DNA from: Brachionus plicatilis
Taxonomy: Eukaryota > Rotifera > Eurotatoria > Ploima > Brachionidae
Reading direction: 5' to 3'
NCBI GenBank assembly: GCA_010279815.1
Contig: QEOQ01000226.1
Location: forward strand, 3,041,219-3,105,218
DNA length: 64,000 nt
Within the stretch, counting starts at the first letter, position 1. Every line of letters starts with the position of its first letter. This document shows, piece after piece, positions 31,717 to 42,580 of this stretch. A program made the translations under genes and the position numbers. A model generated the notes under the pieces. It did not search any database and was not told the DNA's origin. It worked only from the letters and a program-made list of their open reading frames with translations.

Positions 31717-32606
31717 GGGTCTACTTGACCAACATACTATCAAAGCTTTTTAACATACTAGCCAAACTTTTCAGCATACCCATTTTTCATCCCAGCATAC
31801 TATACTTTTTAACACACTTATTACTGAAAAACATACCTATCTTTTAAAAGCAATCAAAAAACTGTTTAACATACTTAACTTTTGAAATAAAAAAAATCTA
31901 TTTTATTTATTTACATTGGAAAAAAAATATTAAATTTTAGTCAAATTAAGTAAATACAGTCAATTTTATTTTATGTTCGCTTAGGTTCGACAACTTAATG
32001 TAGGAATAATGAAAATGCTGGAAACTTGATAATCCGGAATTGAGAAAAAATTAAAAAATGTCGGACATCAGAATATTTTACAAAATTGATTTATTTATAA
32101 AGCCATTTTTTTAATGAAAATCACCAAAAAAAATTGCATATTAATAAAATAAAATTTTTATAATTTGTTTTAAAAAGTTTATCTTTCACATGTCAAATGT
32201 CTATTTTATGATTTCTCTTATTATATTTAAAGTCTTTTGACTAGAAATATTCATTCTTAGATATAACTTCCTTGTTGTCAATTGATAATATATTATCAAC
32301 ACCAGCTGTATCTTTTTAATTTGTCACGATTGCAGAAAAATTTTAAAATTTTAATTAATAAATTAATGTCGGATAATGGAAATAATTTCTTATGTAAATT
32401 AAAGGGAAATTCGAATTCCGGAAATTTCAGGCTTGACTGAAGAAAGATTTACAATTTTACCATAAGTATGTTAATCAGTTTTTAGTATATTATTAAGGTA
32501 TTTGGTATGTTAATAATGCAAGTATGCTGGGATGAAAAATGGGTATGCTGAAAAATTTGGCTAGTATGTTTAAAAGTTTTATCGGTATGCTAAAACAACA
32601 ATCCCC
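31717..32606. mobile_element. GGGTCT-type TIR element inserted in the SWIM ORF, 890 bp
   Basis: The ends are GGGTCTACTTGACC (left) and GGGGATTGTTGTTT (right, reversed), followed by inverted AACATACTAGCCAAA and CAGCATACCCATTTTTCATC blocks. The 8-bp duplication TTGAATAT (31709-31716, 32607-32614) lies inside the coding frame, so one copy of TTGAATAT marks the original site. No open frame is convincing inside. Confidence 0.88.
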
Positions 32607-32894
32607 TTGAATATTGAGCAAAACGCGAAGAGAGGTAGACGCAAAAAAGCTTCTTCTGCACTACAGAGAAACTCAACTGGCCCTTTGAATCGGGACGCAT
32701 TCAATATGCCAACACAATTAGTCTCAAATAGTGAAACAAATGATTCTCAGCCAGTCATAAATGAATTAACAAATCAATCAGCTCCAACAGCCCAAGAGGT
32801 CGCCCAAGAAAAAATAAAAATTAGTTTTTGTGTATTTTTTTGTTTTTGTTTTCTTTTTTTGCTACTGACAAAAGTATTTTTGCTACTTTTTTGA
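32607..32894 (+). pseudogene. AT-hook tail of the interrupted Mutator-like ORF
   Basis: It continues the SWIM frame after the insertion: NIEQNAKRGRRKKASSALQR. A basic AT-hook-like KRGRRKK followed by Ala/Leu/Gln is the usual tail behind SWIM in Mutator-like transposases. A Ser/Asn/Gln-rich stretch follows until A/T-rich sequence translates to Phe runs; the true end is unclear. Confidence 0.7.
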
Positions 32895-33213
32895 ATATTT
32901 TAGCTACAGAAAAAAAATATTTTTGCTACTTTTATAATCTATTTTTCAAAAATAAATTAGCTACTCGAAAAAAATAAATTAGCTACTCAAAAAAATATTT
33001 GCCAATAAAATCAAATTATTTTTGTAAGAAAAGGAGAAACAACATGTTAAATTTTCCATAAAAAACGGCGTCATTGTGATCATTTTTGTCTTTTAAGCCT
33101 AATTAAGTTAAATATTTTATTTTTAGGGGTAAATGGGTGGGATTTTTGGGTATTGAGGTGATACCTCATTAACCTCTTAACCCATAAAAATAACAACATT
33201 AGACAACGGACCC

Positions 33214-33990
33214 ATCGGCTATCTTAAAATTCTAGTAAAATTATTTTCTCCTAATTAAGACCTGCTGAAAACGATAAGCAAATAAGGTCAGTTCAAACTT
33301 GTTCCGTCATCGGATCAAAAATTGTCAAACATAATTACTAATTTGAAAAATTCTACCGAATTAGCCGGAAAAAAACTTTAAATCAAAAAAAAAAACTTTA
33401 AAATTTTTTTAAAAATATTTCATTTATATATTTGGATTCCTCTCTTCAAGATCTACAAGAATATGTACGTTGTTTAAAAAAAAAAATTTTTTTTCTAGAT
33501 ATGATTTTTCAAAATCATATCCATGGATCGATGGGTCAATGAATGGTGTGTTTCAAAGGTCTTGGGGTGACCAAAGTGAAAAAATTATATTTTTTTAACC
33601 AGTACTGTTATCAAATTTTGTAAACAAAAATATCATTTTTAAAATCATAATACAATCATGAGTATTTTGGTGAAAATTTAACTTTCTAGCTTAAAAAAAA
33701 TCATTAGAATAAGAAATTTCAAAGGGGGAATAGTTTTAATTTCAAGCTTTTGTATTTTTTTTCACCAAAAAAAAAAATTTAAGATCAAAATGATCACTTA
33801 AAATTTTAAAATCGAATTAATCTAATAATTTTTAAAAATAAATATTTGACATTACAAAAGAGAATAGTTCATTATCAAATTAACATCAAAATGACTGATT
33901 TAAAATTTATTTAACAAAAACAAGTTAAATAATTCAGGTTAATTCAGAAATTCATACTTTTTATATTCATTCTTCCCTATTAAAATAATT
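33214..33990. other. Intron 1 A/T-rich stretch
   Basis: No gene or clear repeat ends are seen. Confidence 0.4.
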
Positions 33991-33991
33991 T

Positions 33992-34500
33992 TATCTGCAA
34001 CTCGTCTTAGTAGATCATGACTATCGGCTTGAGGAGGCGCACAACAGACATTATCAGCTTTTGACGGAAAAGTATTCACACAAAAAAATTGCTGAAATTT
34101 GGAAGCCATTTACAACAATAAATGGTTTGTTTATGCCCGATTATTATTCAATTGAGGGTCCTACTTATAATCCTGATGTACTTGATGGATCACTTTTTAT
34201 CCAAGTTGCTCTGCTAAAAATCACTGGATCGTAATTTTAAATTATAATCCAAGTGAGCCTGCTTGTTCTAATAATTGGTACATTTACGATAGCTTAAATA
34301 ATCCCGGTTACTATTTATACACTATTAAAAATGAACCAAATAGAATTAATGGTAAGTCTAGATTTATCAAAATTAATCATATTCCAGTTTCTAAACAAAA
34401 TGGATCGATTGACTGTGGCTTGTTTGCGCTTGGTTATGCATTAATTTTTGATCAAAAAAAAAATTAGGGATGATTTCAATTTTAAAATTCAACATAAATC
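33992..34500 (+). pseudogene. Ulp1-like (C48) cysteine peptidase fragment
   Basis: Two plus-strand frames join near 34222. The first reads RLEEAHNRHYQLLTEKYSHK and then GLFMPDYYS. The second reads KNHWIVILNYNP, WYIYDSLNN and QNGSIDCGLFALGYAL. HW, YDS and Q-x5-DCG are the His, Asp and Gln/Cys blocks of Ulp1/SENP-type SUMO peptidases. The frame breaks again in an A run near 34462. Ulp1-like domains are often carried by Mutator-like and other DNA transposons, and no host exon structure is visible, so a transposon-borne relic is likeliest. Confidence 0.75.
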
Positions 34501-34509
34501 TCTTACTTT

Positions 34510-35630
34510 ATTTTCTTATTAATTAATTGATAATTATTTATTTACAAAAAATGAAATTACTTTCGACTTTAATATTTTATTTCTGATTTATAACTAATTA
34601 TTTTTGTGATTATTTTTGATATCTCTTTGTTAAAATTGTCAGAAATCACATTTTTTTCCTTACAATCTTGCACTAAATTTTTCTGACTTATTTATTTTTT
34701 ATTTATACAAATAGTTTAGGCAGAGCCTTGGCTGGTTGGAATATAACTTAGTCCTTCCTTTTAGCCGCATGAGGGTTTTTTTATCTAATTAATTAAAAGT
34801 AATTAAAAGTTTGAATGGAGTTAAATTAGGGTTAAAGTGAATGTAAAAAAAAATTTGGTTAAATAAAGATAAAAAATTTAAGTAGACTCATTATGAGAGA
34901 AAATAGTTGAATTAAATAGAGTTTAACAAAAAGATTAAAAATTTAGTTTTGAATTAGAATTTTATAAAATTGAACAACCGCAACCGCTGAATTGATCGTT
35001 TCATCTCATTTCAATTAATCTATTTTTTGTTATTTTAAAAAAAATTAATATTTAATTTTTTATTGTTAATTATACAAATCTAGAAAACATGGAGAATCGA
35101 ACTTTTTTTTTTCTGACTTATTTTGCTTCTGACAATCTTGACCATAATCAAATTTCAAGCTAACAAGGGTCAGGGTAATTATATTTTTTATTGTTTTTTT
35201 TTATAAAAAAAATTTCACACTTTACGGCTAACTCGAAACTTTTTATGACCCTCCTTCAGCTTCGATTTAACCCGGTTTATCTGTAGATAAATTGAGGAAG
35301 TTGGGTACTCATGAAAGCTAACTTTTTCAAATTCTTTTTTTTTTGAAAAGAACTCATGGATTTAAAATGACCACAACTTTGTTAATACTTAATTTTTTTT
35401 CAGTCTGTAAAAAGATTTTAAAAATTTAGGATATAGCTTTATTTTGGTGTCTCAAACTTCGAATTTGATAATAAATTGAGGAAGTTGGGTACTCACAAAA
35501 AATAAATAGACAATAGAGAATTGATCATGCAATTAAAAATTAAATTTAAATTTTTTTTTGTTGGAATAAATTCAAAAATTTAGACACAAAAAGAATAAAT
35601 CGCCAAAAAATTTTGGCAAAAAATAAATCT
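34510..35630. other. Intron 1, 5' part, with a short direct repeat
   Basis: AAATTGAGGAAGTTGGGTAC occurs at 35289 and again at 35476. Otherwise A/T-rich and non-coding. Confidence 0.4.
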
Positions 35631-35636
35631 ACTTAC

Positions 35637-38175
35637 TTTCTTCAGAATCAACAAGGTCTGTGATCTCTTTAGAGGAAATTAAATTTTGCCCGCTTCCTTG
35701 ATTTCCCTGTCTGGCCGTTCTACCCATTGCTTGATCTTGTACACGACAATTGCGAGCCATATAAGCCAAAATGACATGCAGACCGCCATTTCTTTCCAGT
35801 TCTGTGCTTGTTTTTAAGTCAGTTCCTCTACCAGAGATGTTTGTTGCAATCAAAATGGTCCCAGGTTTTAATTCTTGTTCAGTAACATGTGAGTCTTTCT
35901 CGTCTCTATATTTCAAAATTTTCGGTTTTATTTTAGCTCGCTTAGCTTCTTTTTTTATTTCATTTTCTATTGAATAAACTTGCTTGATACTTGAACAAAT
36001 CACAAGATCTGCTCTGGCAGCATGACTTTCATTATTTACTATTTCTCCCAAAGCAGCCAATGCCACTTTATTTTCAAAAGTTTCTTCGCTAAACACTCTT
36101 CCTGGATACAAAAAAAATTTTTTTGTCTTATAGGTCGGTATTTTGGAAAAATTTAAGTCATAAATTTTTTTCAAAAATCGCTGCTCATTTTCAGAACCTA
36201 CTGTTCCGGTCACACCGAACAATTTATTTGAATATTTTTTGACATAGCCAATGTTTGATATGAAACAGCTGTTCAAACTTTCCGCTGTTAATTTCAGGTT
36301 GTGCTTTAGCTGAAGAAATTGGTGCAATAAATTGGAGTAAATTGAGTCCGGCATTGAAACGCCAGTGTTCTGGTTGTCGACCGGAATTATTTTATGTTTT
36401 CCATCTTGCTCAATTATTTTGTATTCCACGTTTTCGTCTACGAAATATTTAGCTTTGTAGGCACATTCGATCCAATTGTCCAAGTATTTTTGCGCATAGC
36501 CCAAAAGATAGCCCGGTACTATTTTTGTATCAATAAGACTGGATTTTTCTTCAATCAATTTTTTTCGGATTTTATCAAACGCCTTTTCAGTTAGATTCTT
36601 TTTGTAATCATCAAACTCTTTTTGCTTTAAAACATTATCGATCTTGGCTTCTCTCAATTCTTGGGCCTTTATTTCTAGTTTTTTGCACAAATTATCATAG
36701 ACCTGTCTTTCTTTTTCTTCTAGCCTCATCCAAATATTAATGTAAACATAACGCAAACAGTCCATCCCCGGAAACTGTTGCGACAACCTAGCAATATGAC
36801 TTCCCTGATCTATGATCAAACTATCAATTTCATCTAAAATAACCCATGTTTTGTCATAGTCAGTCGAGCCCATTGTACCCTGTTGCTTTGCATTGTGTCT
36901 CAGCCAATCAAACTGAAAATTTGCCATGCTCCCATAAACAACCTGGCTGTGGTAGCATGTTTTTGTGCCTTTCTCACTTTTGTTCAAGTCTATGTTATGC
37001 GAAACGCTTATTGCCAATAGCTGATAAAATTTTTGCCTATCCTTGACAGCCTCCTCGGCTAGGACGTTATTTGATGTTATTACATGTACATTGCATCCTT
37101 GCAGAACTTTAATGGCGGCCAAACAAGAAATGACAGTTGTTTTTCCTTCACCAGTGCTTATTTCGCTAATGTGAGCTTTTCCTCTTTTATCGTTCAAAAA
37201 AACTAAAATAGCTACTATTTGCGTTAATCTTAAACGATTGCCGCCAGTGGCAATTTCATTAGTTAGATCTACAATTGAAATTAAGCTATTTAAATCCGAA
37301 AGAACATTCGGTTGTCTTGCTAATGATAAAAAATTTGATTTTTTTTTTAACTCTTTACGACGTGTTTCAATTTTAAGACAAGAGGACTTGATTTGTTTTT
37401 TAAAATCTTCACCAAAATTTAACTCCCTAATTACACTCTCCAAGTCTTTACAGCCTTCCTCCGGTACAAAATTAGATTCAATTGATTCATTGAGTATCTC
37501 TCGCGCTAAATTGTTTTCTGCGTTTGGTTTACTATTTGATGTGTTGGTAAGGTATGAAATAATTTTGGATCTGATTTCTTCCTCAAAACCTAATGCCTGA
37601 AAATACATTTCAAAGTTTTCATTTTCTTCTTTCAACTTCAAAATATGCAAAGATAGATCATGCATTCTTTCCATTAATACTTCATGTCCGTGAATAGATG
37701 AAGGATCAAAAGTAAACTTTTCTTGATATCCATAACCTGAATTATTTAAGTTTTCAATTATCTTATTTCTTAATGAACTCAATTCTTCGATTTGAACAGA
37801 ATCAACATCATCATCAATTTCTATTTCACTTAATTCTTCCAATTTTTGAACGTATAATTTTGTGGCATTTGTGATATCTTCATCCGGAAGTTGTCGGAGA
37901 AAATTTTTAAATTTCTCAAGAAACAATTCACGATCAAAAATGTGTTTTTTTTCAACTAATAACGAGATGATCTCTCTTTCATTTCTAATTTTTTGCAGCT
38001 TTAAATCAACAATTTTTTTTTCTTCATCATAAAAAAATAAGACAAACAAATTTTTTCTTTGATCAAATTTGACATGGATTTTTCCGATATCTGGCCGACT
38101 TACATCATTTGTCACATCATCATTCCGAATAATTCTGTAAGGCTCAAGGTCAAATAAAGCACTTCTTTCGTTCAT
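35637..38175 (-). CDS. Exon 1: SecA-type preprotein translocase ATPase core (846 codons)
   Basis: The ATG at 38173-38175 follows a TTTAG acceptor-like site by three bases. Motifs by residue: Walker A TGEGKTT 341-347; DEAD-box equivalent DEID 448-451; a preprotein-crosslinking-like stretch ending in LLHQFLQLKHN (about 615-626); GVTGTVG 654-660; ATNISGRGTD 777-786; QAMGRTARQG 815-824. This combination is specific to SecA rather than general helicases. In bacteria SecA drives proteins through SecYEG; no such partner is seen here. The first about 280 residues are charged and helical, unlike the short SecA N-terminus. The coding sequence runs into a GTAAGT donor at 35631-35636, so the in-frame TAG just beyond it is intronic. 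Confidence 0.9.
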
Positions 38176-38581
38176 TTTCTAAACATGACATTATTTTACT
38201 CTTAGATTATTGTGAATTTAATTACGAAAAAACGTTTAAAAATTTAAAGTTTAGCTAATTTTTCTTTGAGGTATTTTAAATTATTTCTGCTCGATAATAA
38301 TACCTTAATGAGCAATTTTCGAAACAAATATTGGCCAAAATTATCAAAAAGCCAAAAATAATCTAAAAATTTAAATATTGTTTAATAAATTTTTTGACAT
38401 CTTAATTTTGTTATGGTTTCATAAGCTTTTTATCTGAATAAATAATTAAAAAAATTTTTAATTATTTTAGTTTTTGAAAAAATTTTAACTGATACAAAAG
38501 AAATAATATTTAGCCAAAACATAATTTATCAGTGGCTTCGCCATGGTAGCCTAAAAACAAGTTTTTTTTTAGAATTACATA

Positions 38582-39235
38582 CATTACCGATTTAAAAAGT
38601 GGATTGCTTGTAATTTTAAGTAAAATTACGTAAAATTGGTAAAAATGAAAATGCCAAAAAAAGCTCAATTTTTTAGATTTTTTATTATTTTCTAATAAAT
38701 CTTGAAAAAAGTAGTTTCTTATTTATTTGATTATATTTTACCAAAACGCACTTTTTTTTTACTTTTTTTTAACGTAAATTTAGATAAAAAAGGTAAAATA
38801 TGGTAAAATAAAGTATTTTTTGAAAGAATATTAGGAAATTTTAATTTTTCCTAATAAACTAGCAGTCCGACTATCCGCCATATTTGTTCAACACTATATC
38901 AATTACCCATAAAACAAAAAATAAAACATTCTGCCAAAATATCTATTTACAAAAATTGATCCTTATTTTCTTGAAATGCCTTTTTAATTTAGAAATGATA
39001 ACAAAAGAACAAAAAATACTTTATTTTGCCATATTTTACCATTTTTTATCTAAATTTACGTAAAAAAAGTGCGTTTTGGTCAAATATTATCAAATAAATA
39101 AACTACTTTTTTCAAAATTTATTAGAAAATAATAAAAAACTCAAAAAATTGAGCTTTTTTTGGCATTTTCATTTTTACAAATTTTGCGTAATTTTACTTA
39201 AAATTACAATCAATCTACTTATCAAATCGACACTG
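38582..39235. repeat. Palindromic Tc1/mariner-like MITE with about 240-bp arms
   Basis: The left arm (CATTACCGATTTAAAAAG...GTAATTTTAAGTAAAATTACG) is inverted at the right (…CAAATCGACACTG). The arms continue through TTTACCAAAACGCAC and ACGTAAATTTAGATAAAAAA to a centre near 38910. The left end follows TA. Related pieces at 23144, 23870 and 7800 start TACAGT plus GATTTG, as for Tc1/mariner elements with TA targets. No ORF is present, so it is non-autonomous. Confidence 0.75.
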
Positions 39236-39858
39236 CATAAAATAATTAAAAAAATTATTATAAAAATTTTTGACATTTTTGACGAAAATTTACTGTTAAT
39301 TACTAAAATTAAAGTAAAATTTAGTAATAATTAGTGAAATTAATTATTTATTTAACTAAATAAAGCGAAAAAATCTGAAAAATTATCATAAAAGCTTTTT
39401 TTTTGGACTTGAATTTTTTACCATTTTTTGTAAACTTTCACAAAAAAAAACAGAAAATTCCAAGGATGGTGACAACACTTTGAGCCCCTTTCCTCTAAAA
39501 TACAGAAAACCAAAAGAAAATTATTTACATTTTCATATTTTTAGATTTTTTGTGAAGTATCATATCTGCCGGAATTCTTTTAAAGATAAATCAAAAATTA
39601 GAAAATTTAAAATGTACGACATGGTTAATTTTGAGCCAAAAACTAAAAACAAAATTTTAAAATAAGATAACTTTTTTTTTCGAGTCAAAAACTCGTTTTG
39701 CATTAGTTACACAAAAATTTAGTTTCTGCAATAACTCTCAAAATTAATTTTAATGATCTACTAGAGTTTATGCAGAGACTTAATTTGAATGAAAAAAAGT
39801 TAACATTCGCTGAATCATTAGTGCAAGTTTTAGAACTAAAAAAAATTATTTTAATTTA
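39236..39858. other. Non-coding A/T-rich stretch
   Basis: Short frames near 39480-39665 look like simple Lys/Phe/Ile sequence and have no recognisable domain. Confidence 0.4.
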
Positions 39859-39866
39859 AAATTTTT

Positions 39867-40364
39867 GGCATCTTGAAGTTGATGATCAATTCAAAATATC
39901 ATTTCAATTCAAAAAGTTTGTCTCTAGATATTAAACTTAATCTTTGATTTTATTTAACATGATTTACATGCAATGTAGATTTAGAAAATAAAGAAAAAAA
40001 TTGAATAAACATTTTCTCAGTTCATTGATAATCGATTTTCAATTTAGTTAGCTGATTTTTTGTAAAGTTTTATTTTCATTTTATTACCAATTTGGAATTT
40101 TTTATTTGAATTTTTTTTTTAAATTTAATTGTGAATGCTAACACAAATACTTTTCAAATAAAAAATCCTAAAAAACTTTACAAAAAATCAGTTAATACAT
40201 TTAAATATTAAAATCGATTATCAATTGACTGAGAAAATGTTTTTTCAATTTTTTTTTTCATTTTCTAAATCTATATTGCATGTAAATCATGTTAAATAAA
40301 ATCAAAGATTAAGTTTAATATCTAAAGACAAACTTTTTGAATTGATCATCAACTTCAAGATGCC
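39867..40364. mobile_element. MITE with GGCATCTTGAAGTTGATGATC ends and 8-bp target duplication
   Basis: The arms (39867-40118 and about 40140-40364) are near-perfect inverted copies. The 8-bp duplication AAATTTTT is exact (39859-39866, 40365-40372). There is no ORF. The ends resemble the GGCAA-TTGAAGTT ends of the element at 53091-53604. Confidence 0.9.
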
Positions 40365-40600
40365 AAATTTTTGTTGTTGTTTCATACTTCAAAATTACTA
40401 ATAACACGACAATCTATGACTTTAGTTTTCAGATTTTGACTTTTTAAGCCTAAAAATTAAATAATTTAATCACATAAATAAATATTTAAAATGTTTAATT
40501 TAAAACAATTGAAATGCTAATTCAATGTTTTCAAGTTTGATAATATCGAAAAAAAAATATTTTTTTGAATTTATTCAAATATGGTAAAAAAAATGCTTTC

Positions 40601-41392
40601 TTAATAATAGCCACCACCCCAACCAAAATCATCATCATCTATCCATACTTTAGACGGGCTGCTATCTCTATAACAAGGAGGACTATCAGCTCTTCGCGAA
40701 AATACCGTGCCACAATCACTATCGCTGCTCAATTCATCTTTAAGATCTCTGATTTTCTCTCTTTGATGGTCAAGTTTTCTATTTAGATCCTTTAATTTTT
40801 TTTTGTGATCTTCATTGAGGGTCTGAAATGAATTAATCAGCCCACAAAAATTTTGATGCAGGTTATTAAGCGTGGAAGCAAGGTTGTTCTTCTCCAAGTT
40901 AATTGACAAATATTTTTCATTTGAATGCCTTAAACTTTCATCTAAAAACTTAATCTTTTGGGTTATCTCTTTTGCTCTTTCTTCTTTTGTTCTAGTTTGA
41001 TTTGTCAAGCTATTTAATTGATTGTGTAGTGAGTTGATATTTTGCTGCTTTACTTCAATCTCTTTTGTCAAATTTTTAAAATTTATTTCCAAACTTTTAT
41101 ATTTAATTTTAGCTTCTTGTATTATTTTGAGGTATTCATCTTTTAATTCATTTAAAATTAGACGTTTTGACTTTAGCTCGTTTAAAGTTTTGTCCAGTTT
41201 ATATTTTTCCTGTTTTTCCAATTCCCTTGCAGCATTTAATTCCTCTTCAAGTTTGACTTTTTCGGCTGAATTTTTTTCTGAAATTTTCAATTTTGAAAGA
41301 CGATTTGCCACTGAAAAATCCGAGAGTTTAGGTTGTGACAAACTTGGACCGCTAGCAGGATTAATATCTGATAATTTAGAACTCCAAATCAT
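40601..41392 (-). CDS. Coiled-coil protein, about 263 aa
   Basis: I prefer the ATG at 41390-41392 over the earlier one at 41452, because the 20 residues before it are Ile/Phe/Asn-rich like translated non-coding DNA. After about 30 Ser/Pro-containing residues, residues about 35-215 form a long uninterrupted coiled coil (KLEEELNAARELEKQEKYKL). An acidic, Arg/Ser-rich tail ends with DDDDFGWGGGYY. AATAAA lies at 40570-40575, 26 bases after the stop. It faces a second coiled-coil gene 600 bp away in the opposite direction. It could be a cytoskeletal or scaffold protein; no family is recognised. Confidence 0.8.
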   Translation of the reverse strand: MIWSSKLSDINPASGPSLSQPKLSDFSVANRLSKLKISEKNSAEKVKLEEELNAARELEKQEKYKLDKTLNELKSKRLILNELKDEYLKIIQEAKIKYKSLEINFKNLTKEIEVKQQNINSLHNQLNSLTNQTRTKEERAKEITQKIKFLDESLRHSNEKYLSINLEKNNLASTLNNLHQNFCGLINSFQTLNEDHKKKLKDLNRKLDHQREKIRDLKDELSSDSDCGTVFSRRADSPPCYRDSSPSKVWIDDDDFGWGGGYY

Positions 41393-41998
41393 ATATAGAT
41401 TTAATTCTTTAAAAATTAAATTTAACAAAAAAATAATATTAAAAATGAACAAAATTTTATTTGAGAAAAAAAATATTGCTTTTTAAAAATTTCGATTCAT
41501 CTATTTATAAATGTTTTTAATTTAATGGCTTAAATAAAAAGAATTTTTAGTCTGGGAATTTTACCAAGAAAATAATTTGAAATGCAAGCATAATTATTAG
41601 CAATAATTTAAAATCATAAAATCATTTAATTCATAAAATTCTCTTGATAAAATTTTATCAAGAAACTTAACAATTTTATGATTTTAAATCGGTAATTTTT
41701 TAAGAAAAAAAGTATGCAAAAGAAAAAGTTTTTTTTCACAAAATTAATATATAAAATATTTTATCATTGAAACATTTGAAACATATCATTATTTTATAGA
41801 AATAAAAATTCAAAATTTTCATATATTTCAAAAAATTTCAAGACAGTATCATGTAAAAGAGATGGTATGGTGTTGGTAAATTATTATACAACAATATTTT
41901 TTTAAATTATTAGGTTAATTTATTAAAAAATTCAAAAATCCAGCAAAACTTTTTCGAATGTTTATTTTTAAAAAAAAACCTAAACTTCATATTTTTAG
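41393..41998. promoter_or_regulatory. Divergent intergenic region between two coiled-coil genes
   Basis: About 600 bp separate the two start codons. It contains an inverted ATAAAATTCTCTTGATAAAATTTTATCAAGA block at 41633-41664, but no clear TATA box at either side. Shared promoter use is possible. Confidence 0.35.
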
Positions 41999-42580
41999 AT
42001 GAGGTTCGATTCTCCTCAAGGCAACTTGTCCCAAGAGGAAAGTATTTCCAAATTAAAACAAGAAATTGAAAGTATGAATAAAGCAACAAGTCAAATAAGA
42101 AGAGAGGATCAAAATGCTCGTGATGAGTTGGCCATGATCGAAAAACAGATAAATGATCAAAGACAAACATTAGAAGCTTTTAAAAAAAATAACCAAGTCG
42201 AATATTCAAAGCTGAATTGTTCAATTTGGGAAAAAACTGAGGATCTTCGAGTAAAAGATTATCAAATTAAATCACTGATGAAAGAAAAAGAAGAATTAGT
42301 GAGCAAAGATTGGCAGCTTACGAGAGATTTGGAAATGTCTTCTCAGATATTTGACAAAAAGAAAAATGATGATGAAAATTTAAAGCTCAATATTAATTCT
42401 GTTCAAAATCAAATTGATGATTATTCAGGTAAAATAAGAATCTGTCAGAAAAATTGTGATGATTACAAATATCAAATTTCGAATTTGTCAAACCAATTTT
42501 ATTTGCAAGAAAATAAATTGGAAAACAAAATTGAAAAAAAGACAAAGAAAATTCGAAAACTAAAAAGAAAACTCAAATAA
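41999..42580 (+). CDS. Coiled-coil protein, 193 aa
   Basis: The ATG directly follows ATTTTTAG, a good acceptor (cis or trans). Almost the whole protein is Lys/Glu/Gln-rich coiled coil (ESISKLKQEIESMNKATSQI, later KLENKIEKKTKKIRKLKRKL) ending in a basic tail. It has three Cys near 145-155. An AATAAA overlaps the stop. Its character resembles that of the divergent neighbour at 40601, suggesting related or co-functioning proteins. No family is recognised. If the ATTTTTAG is a cis acceptor, an upstream exon is missing from this model. Confidence 0.78.
   Translation: MRFDSPQGNLSQEESISKLKQEIESMNKATSQIRREDQNARDELAMIEKQINDQRQTLEAFKKNNQVEYSKLNCSIWEKTEDLRVKDYQIKSLMKEKEELVSKDWQLTRDLEMSSQIFDKKKNDDENLKLNINSVQNQIDDYSGKIRICQKNCDDYKYQISNLSNQFYLQENKLENKIEKKTKKIRKLKRKLK

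Larger units (their letters stand above)
31214..33003 (+). mobile_element. Mutator-like element with 9-bp target duplication, carrying SWIM and AT-hook
   Basis: Inverted ends share TATTTTTTCGAGTAGCTAAT. The 9-bp duplication AATAAAATC flanks them exactly (31205-31213, 33004-33012), the hallmark length for Mutator-like elements. Without its own 890-bp insertion the element would be about 0.9 kb, far too short for a full transposase. Only the SWIM and AT-hook end is kept. Confidence 0.85.
29852..33213. mobile_element. Outer TIR element of a three-level nest (GGTAA-ACC family)
   Basis: The left end (GGTAAATGAGCCTAACCGGG and the following about 250 bp) matches the reverse complement of the right end of the element at 787-2165. 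The right end near 33213 has a related GGGTTAAGAGGTTAATG block on the minus strand but is more diverged, so that border is approximate. A Mutator-like element at 31214-33003 lies inside it. Between 30400 and 31140 there is also a pair of inverted GCATAAA-rich blocks. Confidence 0.5.
20330..38175 (-). other. Whole gene: SecA-like ATPase fused to a peptidase-like region (4 exons, about 1,989 aa)
   Basis: I join four minus-strand exons: 38175-35637, 28993-28766, 26984-25861 and 22408-20330. Donors read GTAAGT, GTAAAT and GTAAGA; acceptors read TTTTAG, ATTTAG and ATTTAG. Phases are 1, 1 and 0 and agree at every junction, giving 5,970 coding bases including the stop. A poly(A) signal (AATAAA, 20278-20283) follows 47 bases after the stop. 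The introns are 6.6, 1.8 and 3.5 kb. Large introns, splice sites and a poly(A) signal show a nuclear eukaryotic gene, although SecA is otherwise a bacterial and plastid protein. Transfer from a bacterium followed by intron gain is an inference. Whether more exons lie upstream is unknown. Confidence 0.75.

Noticed and set aside
35629..35637. Stop codon ending the SecA-like protein at 848 aa
   Set aside because: The last codons form a GTAAGT donor and three further phase-compatible exons follow, so the stop is most likely intronic.
35771..37600. Plus-strand frames opposite the SecA-like exon
   Set aside because: Antisense shadows of a strongly supported coding exon.
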